A stretch of DNA of 64,000 nucleotides from Chromatiales bacterium (GTDB lineage: Bacteria; Pseudomonadota; Gammaproteobacteria; Chromatiales; Chromatiaceae), in NCBI GenBank assembly GCA_028278145.1, contig JANQEV010000071.1, forward strand, positions 1 to 64,000, in the 5' to 3' direction. Below, piece by piece: positions 56,972-64,000 of this stretch. The notes below the pieces were generated by a model. That model had not been told where the DNA came from and did no database searches. It saw only the letters and a program-made list of their open reading frames with translations. The first letter of the stretch is position 1, and each line of letters opens with the position of its first letter. A program made the position numbers and the translations under genes.

Positions 56972-58471
56972 ATGAATAAAGAGATTTTGCTTGTCGTTGA
57001 TGTGGTTTCCAACGAGAAGGATGTAGACAAAGAAATAATCTTCGATGCGATCGAAGCTGCTCTGGCGTCTGCTACCAGAAAAAAGAACGGTGGTGATATC
57101 GACGTGCGCGTTGAAATCGACCGAGAAACTGGAGACTACTCCAGTTTTCGCCGCTGGTTGGTTCTTGAAGAACCAGACGAAGAGGGTCTGGACGAAAAAA
57201 CCCAGATATTACATGAGGATGCGATTAAAGATAATCCAGCCATTCAGGTGGGTGATTACATCGAAGAGCCGATGGATTCCATAGCTTTTGGTCGCATCGC
57301 AGCTCAAACCGCCAAGCAGGTGATCGTACAAAAAGTACGTGAGGCAGAGCGGGCCAAGGTTGTTGCCGCCTACCAGGATCGCAAAGGTGAACTGGTAACA
57401 GGAGTAGTAAAGCGGGTTGAGCGCGGGAATGTCACTCTGGACCTGGGTGCCAATGCAGAAGCCATAATTCCCAGAGAGGAGATGATCCCCAGGGAGTCTG
57501 TACGCAGCGGCGATCGCATACGTGGATACCTATATGATATACGCCCAGAAGCACGTGGGCCGACGTTGTTTGTAAGTCGCACCTGCCCGGAACTACTGAT
57601 TGAACTGTTTAAGCTGGAAGTACCTGAGGTCAGCGATGGACTGATAGATATTATCGGTGCTGCCAGAGATCCAGGCCTACGCGCCAAGATTGCAGTCAAG
57701 GCCAATGATCAGCGCATAGATCCTGTTGGTGCCTGCGTCGGAATGCGTGGTTCCAGGGTGCAGGCAGTTTCCAATGAGCTAAATGGCGAGCGGGTTGACA
57801 TTATTCTGTGGAATGAGACCCCAGCCCAGTTCGTTATCAATGCCATGTCGCCTGCCGATGTCTTCTCCATCATTGTGGATGAAGAGAAAGGCAGTATGAC
57901 GGTGGCTGTGGAAGAAGAGAATCTGTCCCAGGCCATTGGTCGTGGTGGTCAGAATGTACGCCTGGCCAGTGAATTGACCGGCTGGGAACTCAACGTCATG
58001 AATGAGGCCGAGGCTGCTGAAAAGAGTGAGGCCGAAGCCAGGGAACTGGTTGACAAGTTCATGGACCGCCTGGATGTGGATGAAGAGGTGGCAATCATTT
58101 TGGTTCAGGAAGGTTTTTCCACTTTGGAAGAGGTGGCCTACATCGATATTGAAGAGATGCTGGCTATCGAAGAGTTTGACCAGGAGATCGTGGATGAGCT
58201 CCGGGAGAGAGCTAAAGATGTACTTTTGACCCGGGCAATTGCCAAGGAAGAGCAGCTCTCAGATGTGGAGCCAGCAGAGGATCTGCTCAACATGGACGGT
58301 ATGGACCGCAAACTGGCTTATGAACTGGCATCGATCGGGATCACAAGCATGGAAGATCTGGCTGAGCAGTCAGTTGATGAACTGATGGTTGTTGAAGAGA
58401 TGGATGAAGAACGTGCTGCACAGTTGATTATGACTGCACGCGCGCCATGGTTTGCAGACGAGGAAGACTAA
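56972..58471 (+). CDS. nusA: Transcription termination/antitermination protein NusA
   Basis: A 499-residue RNA-polymerase-binding protein. N-terminal domain about 1-125, S1 domain about 135-200 ([31 protein letters not shown]), two KH domains about 200-345 ([16 protein letters not shown] and [17 protein letters not shown]), then two acidic repeats about 365-490, the latter a mark of gammaproteobacterial NusA. It probably acts on the leader terminator at 56437-56457. Confidence 0.97.
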   Translation: MNKEILLVVDVVSNEKDVDKEIIFDAIEAALASATRKKNGGDIDVRVEIDRETGDYSSFRRWLVLEEPDEEGLDEKTQILHEDAIKDNPAIQVGDYIEEPMDSIAFGRIAAQTAKQVIVQKVREAERAKVVAAYQDRKGELVTGVVKRVERGNVTLDLGANAEAIIPREEMIPRESVRSGDRIRGYLYDIRPEARGPTLFVSRTCPELLIELFKLEVPEVSDGLIDIIGAARDPGLRAKIAVKANDQRIDPVGACVGMRGSRVQAVSNELNGERVDIILWNETPAQFVINAMSPADVFSIIVDEEKGSMTVAVEEENLSQAIGRGGQNVRLASELTGWELNVMNEAEAAEKSEAEARELVDKFMDRLDVDEEVAIILVQEGFSTLEEVAYIDIEEMLAIEEFDQEIVDELRERAKDVLLTRAIAKEEQLSDVEPAEDLLNMDGMDRKLAYELASIGITSMEDLAEQSVDELMVVEEMDEERAAQLIMTARAPWFADEED

Positions 58472-58492
58472 GGCTGTCCAGGAGGCCCTAGC

Positions 58493-61165
58493 ATGAGCGA
58501 AGTAAAAGTAAAACAGCTTGCCGGAGATGTTGGTATACCGGTAGATCTTCTGCTATCGCAGCTGGAGAAGGCTGGTCTGAAGAAGAACGATGGCGAAGAT
58601 ATAGTGACTGAGACCGAGAAAGCTCAGTTGCTGGCTCATCTGCGAGAAAGCCACGGTAAAAAGGATCTGGATACCTCTGGTTCTGGGCGCAAGATTACCC
58701 TGAAACGCAAAAGTATCAGCGAACTGAGACAGCCAGCATCTGCAGGCCGGTCTCCGGTGCGTGGTGCCGCTCGTGGTGGTAAGACCGTGAGTGTTGAGGT
58801 TCGTCGCAAGCGGGTTATACCAAAGGTAGAGTCAGAGACAGAGAAGGAAAAGAGGCTAAAAGAAGCGGAAGCAGCTCGTAAGGCACTGGCTGAACAGGAT
58901 CAACAGAAACAGCAGATTGCAGCAGAGGCGGAAGCAAGACGCAGCGCTGAAAAGGCCATGCGGGAAGGTGCGGAGCGCGAAAAGCTGGAGGCTGAGGAGC
59001 AAAAACGACAGGCAGAGGAGAAACAGCGCCAGGAAGAGGAGGCAGCCAAGCAAGCTAAGGATGTGGAACTGGCTGAAACTGGAACGGAAGAGCCGACCAA
59101 GCAAGCTGCGGCAGAACCGGATACAACTGTTACCGATGAAGAATCAGCCATTGAAGAAGCCAAGAAGAAGGCGGTTGAGGCTGAGGCAAAACTTGCAGCA
59201 GAAGAGAAAAGTGGTAAGAAAGGCAGTCATCGCAAAGATGAGCCATCCCGCGGTAAGGCAAAGGATCGCAAGACCCGTCATGGTCGCCAGGAACTGCATG
59301 TTGCCAAAGAGAAGAGCGGTCGTCGCAAGAGTGGCAAGGCTGCTAAGCGACGTCCATCCCAGGTACAGACTGACGCCCAGCATGGTTTTGTAAAGCCCAC
59401 CGCTCCGGTAGTCCATGATGTGGAAATACCGGAATCCATTACTGTTGCTGATCTTGCTGCACGCATGTCAATCAAAGCCGCAGAGGTGATCAAGGGGCTG
59501 ATGGGTATGGGTATGATGGTAACCATAAACCAACAGCTGGATCGTGACACTGCAACGCTGATCGTGGAAGAGATGGGCCACAATCCTGTAATGCAGAAAG
59601 CTGAGGATATCGAGGCCGAACTGATAAGTTCCATAGATGAGGTTGAAGGTGAGCAGGTCAATCGCGCACCTGTGGTAACCATCATGGGACATGTTGACCA
59701 TGGCAAGACGTCATTGCTGGATCATATCCGTGCTACCCGTGTGGCAGCTGGAGAAGCGGGCGGTATTACCCAACATATTGGTGCCTACCATGTGGATACA
59801 GATAAGGGGATGATCTCTTTCCTGGATACACCTGGACATGCGGCATTTTCCGCCATGCGTGCCCGTGGTGCCAAGGTTACAGATATCGTGGTATTGGTAG
59901 TTGCGGCCGATGATGGTGTCAAACCTCAGACCATTGAGGCGATCCAACATGCCAAGGCAGCAGAGGTTCCTCTGATTATTGCTATCAACAAAATGGATAA
60001 GCCGGAAGCCCAGCCAGATCGGGTTACCCAGGAGCTATCGCAGCAGGAGATCATCCCGGAAGAGTGGGGTGGTGAGAACATGTTTGTTCAGGTTTCAGCC
60101 AAGACCGGTGACGGCATCGACGATCTGCTGGATGCTATCCTGTTGCAGGCCGAGGTGCTGGAATTGAAAGCAGTGGTGGAAGCACCAGCGCGCGGTATCA
60201 TCGTTGAATCCAGTCTGGATAAGGGACGGGGCCCGGTAGCCACCGTTCTGGTACAGACAGGTACTCTGAATGCAGGCGATATCCTGGTCAGTGGACAGGA
60301 GTTTGGTCGGGTACGCGCCCTGTTGGACGAAAATCGCAAACAGATCAAGTCCGCTGGGCCATCCATGCCGGTTGAGGTGTTAGGGCTCTCCGGTGTCCCG
60401 AATGCTGGTGATGATGTGTTGGTAGTTAGCTCTGAGCGCAAGGCGCGCGAGCTGGCCGAGATGCGCCAGGAGAAGAACCGTGACAGTCGCATGGCCGATC
60501 AGAAGGCTGCCAAGCTGGATGAGTTCTTCTCACATATGTCAGAAGGCGAGACCAATTACGTCAACCTGATCATAAAAGCAGACGTGCAAGGCAGTGTTGA
60601 GGCGCTGAAAGAATCCCTGTTGAAGATTGAGGCCGAGAATATCAAGGTCAAGGTGGTTGCCTCCGGTGTTGGTGGCATCAATGAATCTGATGTGAATCTG
60701 GCGCTTACCTCTGGAGCCTTTGTCATTGGGTTTAATGTTCGAGCAGATGCCACGGCACGCCGGGCGGCCGAAGACAAGGGAGTGGATATCCGCTATTACA
60801 GCATCATCTATGAAGTCATGGATGATGTTAAGAAGGCGATCTCCGGTATGCTCTCACCAGAAATTCGTGAAGAGATCATTGGTCTGGCCGAGGTACGAGA
60901 TGTATTTCGTTCCTCCAAGTTTGGTTCCATCGCCGGCTGCATGGTGATTGAAGGTGTAGTCAAACGTAACAATCCGATCCGTGTGTTGCGCGACAATGTG
61001 GTTATCTATGAAGGTGAACTGGAGTCCCTGCGTCGCCACAAGGATGATGTCGGTGAGGTCAAGGCCGGTACTGAGTGTGGTATTGGCGTGAAGAACTACA
61101 ACGATGTGAAAGACGGTGATCAGATTGAGGTGTTTGAGCGCACTGAAGTGGCACGTGAGATCTGA
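58493..61165 (+). CDS. infB: Translation initiation factor IF-2
   Basis: An 890-residue GTPase that brings initiator tRNA to the ribosome. The N-terminal IF2N domain (1-55) is followed by a long charged Lys/Glu/Ala linker (about 100-300), a second IF2N domain (about 310-365), then the G domain with GHVDHGKTS (399-407), DTPGHAAF and NKMDK, and domains II-IV. Internal starts for shorter isoforms are possible but not evident. Confidence 0.97.
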   Translation: MSEVKVKQLAGDVGIPVDLLLSQLEKAGLKKNDGEDIVTETEKAQLLAHLRESHGKKDLDTSGSGRKITLKRKSISELRQPASAGRSPVRGAARGGKTVSVEVRRKRVIPKVESETEKEKRLKEAEAARKALAEQDQQKQQIAAEAEARRSAEKAMREGAEREKLEAEEQKRQAEEKQRQEEEAAKQAKDVELAETGTEEPTKQAAAEPDTTVTDEESAIEEAKKKAVEAEAKLAAEEKSGKKGSHRKDEPSRGKAKDRKTRHGRQELHVAKEKSGRRKSGKAAKRRPSQVQTDAQHGFVKPTAPVVHDVEIPESITVADLAARMSIKAAEVIKGLMGMGMMVTINQQLDRDTATLIVEEMGHNPVMQKAEDIEAELISSIDEVEGEQVNRAPVVTIMGHVDHGKTSLLDHIRATRVAAGEAGGITQHIGAYHVDTDKGMISFLDTPGHAAFSAMRARGAKVTDIVVLVVAADDGVKPQTIEAIQHAKAAEVPLIIAINKMDKPEAQPDRVTQELSQQEIIPEEWGGENMFVQVSAKTGDGIDDLLDAILLQAEVLELKAVVEAPARGIIVESSLDKGRGPVATVLVQTGTLNAGDILVSGQEFGRVRALLDENRKQIKSAGPSMPVEVLGLSGVPNAGDDVLVVSSERKARELAEMRQEKNRDSRMADQKAAKLDEFFSHMSEGETNYVNLIIKADVQGSVEALKESLLKIEAENIKVKVVASGVGGINESDVNLALTSGAFVIGFNVRADATARRAAEDKGVDIRYYSIIYEVMDDVKKAISGMLSPEIREEIIGLAEVRDVFRSSKFGSIAGCMVIEGVVKRNNPIRVLRDNVVIYEGELESLRRHKDDVGEVKAGTECGIGVKNYNDVKDGDQIEVFERTEVAREI

Positions 61166-61182
61166 GCGGAATACAACGTCTA

Positions 61183-61575
61183 ATGGCCAGAGAGTTTAGT
61201 AGGACCGACCGGGTCGGCTCCCAAATACAGCGTGAACTGGCACAGCTGGTTCGTGATGAACTCAACGATCCACGTCTGGGGATGATTACCATCCAGGCGG
61301 TGAAGGTGGTGCGTGACTTTTCCCATGCCAAGGTATATTTCACCTTTATCGGGGGTGAGCTTGATACCAAAGAGGTTACTGCGGTATTGAAGGAGACCGC
61401 CCCCTTCTTTCGACATGAGCTGGGTCATCGCCTGAATATACGTACTCTGCCACAACTCCACTTTGTTTATGATGAGTCCATTGAACATGGTGCTCACCTC
61501 TCTGCACTGATCGATCAGGCGGTAGAGAGCGACGAAAAGAAATCCGCCGATAAAGACTCCAATGAGATTGAATAA
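61183..61575 (+). CDS. rbfA: 30S ribosome-binding factor RbfA
   Basis: A 130-residue KH-fold factor for late 30S assembly and cold adaptation. The family pattern RVGSQIQRELAQLVRDELNDPRLGMITIQAVKVVRDFSHAKVYFTF and the LPQLHFVYDESIEHG segment are present. It lies 17 bases after infB and two bases before truB. Confidence 0.95.
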   Translation: MAREFSRTDRVGSQIQRELAQLVRDELNDPRLGMITIQAVKVVRDFSHAKVYFTFIGGELDTKEVTAVLKETAPFFRHELGHRLNIRTLPQLHFVYDESIEHGAHLSALIDQAVESDEKKSADKDSNEIE

Positions 61576-61577
61576 GC

Positions 61578-62486
61578 ATGGGTAGACGTCGTAAGAGCGG
61601 TCGCAACGTCAAGGGTATACTGCTGCTGGATAAACCACTGGGAATAACCTCCAACAGTGCCCTGCAGGATGTGAAACGCCTGTTCAAAGCCCAGAAGGCC
61701 GGACATACCGGAAGCCTGGACCCGCTTGCGGACGGTCTGTTGCCAATCTGTTTTGGGGCTGCTACCAAGGTCTCTGCCTTTCTGCTGGATGCAGATAAGC
61801 ACTATCTGGTACGGGTAAAACTAGGTGTTACCACTACTACTGCCGATGCTGAAGGTGAGGTGTTGGAAAGCAGATCTGTAGAAGGGATTACTGAGTCTGA
61901 TATCCAGCGGGTGATCTCGGAGTTTGAGGGTGAGATTGAGCAGATTCCACCCATGTACTCAGCGCTGAAGCATAAGGGTGAGAGGCTTTACAAGCTGGCC
62001 CGTGATGGTATCGAGGTGGAGCGTGAACCACGCCAGGTGACAATTCATAGCATATCCATGCGGAGTTATGCTGCGCCTGAGTTTGAGCTGATGGTGCACT
62101 GTTCCAAAGGCACCTATATACGTACCCTGGCAGAGGACATAGGTGAACGCCTAGGTTGTGGAGCCCATGTGACTGCGCTGCGGCGTACCGGGGTAGGTCC
62201 ATACAGTGACGATGCCATGGTCAGCATGGAACAGATAGAAGCCCTGGCCGAGGAGGGGTTTTCTGCTCTGGATAAGCTGCTTATGCCAATTGACAGTGCC
62301 CTTGGAAGCTGGCCGGAAGTGAAGCTGTCACCAGATGGAACCTTCTATCTACGTCAGGGCCAGCCAGTACTGGTACCAAATGCACCCACAGAAGGTATGG
62401 TCAGAATATATGACGCTGATGGTGTTTTTATGGGTGCAGGTGAGATTCTGGATGATGGAAGAGTTGCCCCGCGGCGTATGATGTAG
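61578..62486 (+). CDS. truB: tRNA pseudouridine-55 synthase TruB
   Basis: A 302-residue enzyme that forms pseudouridine 55 in the T loop. The catalytic Asp is D48 in GHTGSLDPLADGLLP; in E. coli TruB the motif is GSLDPLATG, so the Thr is Asp here. C-terminal PUA domain about 240-300. The 230-base gap to rpsO has an inverted pair TGGTCAG (62513-62519) / CTGACCA (62583-62589) but no T-run. Confidence 0.95.
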   Translation: MGRRRKSGRNVKGILLLDKPLGITSNSALQDVKRLFKAQKAGHTGSLDPLADGLLPICFGAATKVSAFLLDADKHYLVRVKLGVTTTTADAEGEVLESRSVEGITESDIQRVISEFEGEIEQIPPMYSALKHKGERLYKLARDGIEVEREPRQVTIHSISMRSYAAPEFELMVHCSKGTYIRTLAEDIGERLGCGAHVTALRRTGVGPYSDDAMVSMEQIEALAEEGFSALDKLLMPIDSALGSWPEVKLSPDGTFYLRQGQPVLVPNAPTEGMVRIYDADGVFMGAGEILDDGRVAPRRMM

Positions 62487-62716
62487 CTAAAAAAATATGC
62501 CGTAAATTTGCTTGGTCAGGTCAAACCGATCATAATTCACGGCTCAGTATTTGATTTACGGATCCTGGACGGCTCTGCCAAGCTGACCAGATATCTTTGA
62601 CCGGCCTTTTCAGATTATAGAAAGGTTTTTTGTCCACTACTCTGAACCCATTGTCGGGGGGTGGATATAAGGCAGGAATTGTCCTGTCGCTTAATCATCA
62701 ATGAGGAGAAATTAAA

Positions 62717-62986
62717 ATGGCAATGAGTGCGGAAGAGAAGAAGGCAGTAGTTGAGCAATATGCACGAGGTGAGGGTGACACCGGGTCCCCTGAAGTACAG
62801 GTTGCACTGTTGACCGCTAACATCAAAAAGCTCACAGAGCATTTCGCAGAGCACAAGCATGATCACCACTCCCGCCAGGGACTGGTGCGTATGGTAAATT
62901 CACGCCGTAAGCTTCTGGACTACCTTAAATCCAAGGATCTGGAGCGTTATCGCTCCCTTATATCCAGTCTTGGTCTGCGTCGCTAA
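62717..62986 (+). CDS. rpsO: 30S ribosomal protein S15
   Basis: An 89-residue primary 16S rRNA-binding protein. The full family signature ([56 protein letters not shown]) and standard length are seen. GAGGAG before the ATG is strong. In E. coli S15 represses itself through a pseudoknot in its leader; the leader here was not folded. Confidence 0.97.
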   Translation: MAMSAEEKKAVVEQYARGEGDTGSPEVQVALLTANIKKLTEHFAEHKHDHHSRQGLVRMVNSRRKLLDYLKSKDLERYRSLISSLGLRR

Positions 62987-63022
62987 GCCAGTTACCCATC
63001 AAAGAACACGAGGATAATAATA

Positions 63023-64000
63023 GTGAGCTTGATAACCAAAGAATTCCAATATGGTGATCACAAAGTAACGCTTGAGTGTGGTGAAATTGCACGCCAGGCC
63101 GATGGCGCCATAATGATCAATATGTCTGATACCGTGGTGCAGTGCACCGTGGTTGGTTCCAAAAGGGTAGTAGAGGGACGTGATTTTTTCCCTATGACCG
63201 TTGACTACCAGGAGAAGACCTACTCCGCGGGCGTAATCCCGGGTGGCTTTTTCCGCCGTGAAGGTCGCCCCAGTGAGAAAGAGACCCTGACCTGTCGTCT
63301 GATCGACCGTCCAGTGCGTCCCCTGTTTCCCAAGGGTTATACCAACGAGGTGCAGATCATCTGTACCGTCATGTCTTTGAACCCAGCTGTTGATCCCGAG
63401 ATCCCAGCCCTGATCGGCACCTCTGCGGCGCTGTCCATCTCCGGTCTGCCATTCGATGGTCCCATAGGTGCAGCCCGTGTTGGTTACAAGGATGGCCAGT
63501 ACCTGCTGAACCAGGACCTTACCGGTCTGAACGAAGACAGCGATCTGGATCTGGTGGTTGCCGGTACCGAAGAGGCAGTACTGATGGTTGAGTCCGAGGC
63601 CAATGGACTGCCAGAAGATGTGATGCTGGGTGCAGTAATGTTCGGCCATGAGCAGATGCAGGTAGCAATCCAGGCCATCAAGGAACTGGCTGCTGAGGTA
63701 GGTAAAGAGCAGGTGGAGTTTACACCGCCACCAGTGGATACAGAACTGGCTGATGCAGTAGCTGCTGCTGCCAACGATGCCCTGATCGAAGCCTACTCCA
63801 TTGCTGACAAGATGGAACGTTATGGACGTACCGATGCCATCAAGGCGGAGACGGTTGAGAAGCTGTGCTCTGGTGATGATGCCAAGTGGAGCGAAGACGA
63901 GGTCGGTGGTGCCATCGATAGTCTGAAGAAGAAGGTGGTACGCGGACGGGTACTGGCAGGTGAGCCACGCATCGATGGCCGTGACACCAGAACTGTACGT
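63023..64000 (+). CDS. pnp: Polyribonucleotide nucleotidyltransferase (PNPase), 3' end cut by window
   Basis: The first 326 codons of a roughly 700-residue phosphorolytic exoribonuclease of the RNA degradosome. The first RNase PH domain is complete ([63 protein letters not shown]), followed by the all-helical linker (about 220-320) and the start of the second core ([13 protein letters not shown]). It starts with GTG at 63023 after GAGGAT. The rpsO-pnp pair is conserved. Confidence 0.96.
   Translation, partial: MSLITKEFQYGDHKVTLECGEIARQADGAIMINMSDTVVQCTVVGSKRVVEGRDFFPMTVDYQEKTYSAGVIPGGFFRREGRPSEKETLTCRLIDRPVRPLFPKGYTNEVQIICTVMSLNPAVDPEIPALIGTSAALSISGLPFDGPIGAARVGYKDGQYLLNQDLTGLNEDSDLDLVVAGTEEAVLMVESEANGLPEDVMLGAVMFGHEQMQVAIQAIKELAAEVGKEQVEFTPPPVDTELADAVAAAANDALIEAYSIADKMERYGRTDAIKAETVEKLCSGDDAKWSEDEVGGAIDSLKKKVVRGRVLAGEPRIDGRDTRTVR

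Noticed and set aside
62513-62589. Inverted TGGTCAG / CTGACCA pair as a truB terminator
   Set aside because: The arms are over 60 bases apart and no T-run follows.

Overview
The window reads as one chromosomal segment of a gammaproteobacterium with balanced base composition. The evidence is the suhB / trmJ / cysE / iscRSUA-hscBA-fdx-iscX order, the tpiA-secG-tRNA-Leu and rimP-nusA-infB-rbfA-truB-rpsO-pnp blocks, and a 14-gene nuo operon with separate nuoC and nuoD. A sulfur-oxidising, Chromatiales-like lifestyle is possible but is only inferred: no sulfur-oxidation gene is seen, and the hints are the exported Fe-S redox subunit at the left edge and the repeat proteins near 54-56 kb.

Layout. 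1-1.3 kb: minus-strand end of a redox operon (Tat micro-protein and a truncated four-cluster ferredoxin subunit) behind a near-consensus sigma-54 promoter with two upstream repeats. 1.8-6.4 kb: suhB, trmJ, a small basic protein, and a chemoreceptor fused to PilZ behind a probable sigma-28 promoter. 6.6-13.1 kb: cysE and the complete isc cluster under an IscR-box promoter. 13.2-15.6 kb: htpX and a DUF1015 gene. 15.7-21.8 kb: a minus-strand catabolic module of amino-acid dehydrogenase, 2-oxoacid:ferredoxin oxidoreductase (porGD, porA, porB, four-base overlaps) and an AMP-forming acyl-CoA ligase. 21.9-25.5 kb: YbaK-type deacylase, a host-attachment-family protein and a Lon-like AAA protease. 25.7-42.1 kb: tpiA, secG, tRNA-Leu(GAG), then nuoA-N with its own promoter and terminator. 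42.3-51.8 kb: complete propionyl-CoA to succinyl-CoA pathway (prpE, mutase, pccB, pccA, meaB, mce). 51.8-53.0 kb: a DmpG-like aldolase and initiator tRNA. 53.6-56.0 kb: three exported Met-rich proteins. 56.2-64 kb: the rimP-nusA-infB-rbfA-truB-rpsO-pnp block, cut inside pnp.

How the parts fit. Isc supplies clusters to Nuo, to the 2-oxoacid oxidoreductase and to the exported ferredoxin subunit. The dehydrogenase / oxidoreductase module could turn amino acids into acyl-CoA and reduced ferredoxin, and propionyl-CoA from Val, Ile or propionate would enter the TCA cycle through the mutase pathway; this link is inferred from proximity only.

The least explained part is 53.6-56.0 kb. Two tandem paralogues each carry twelve in-register nine-residue repeats of the form M-N-P-x-[TS]-Y-M-x-[aromatic], followed by a Met/Gln-pentad protein with a Spy/CpxP-like helical domain. 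They sit between the initiator tRNA and rimP, a junction that is often short in gammaproteobacteria, beside an inverted copy of part of the tRNA T arm. I do not recognise the repeat family. Other points of interest are a candidate attenuator ahead of rimP-nusA, phased inverted-repeat elements upstream of htpX and pccA, and a hairpin cluster between nuoA and nuoB.
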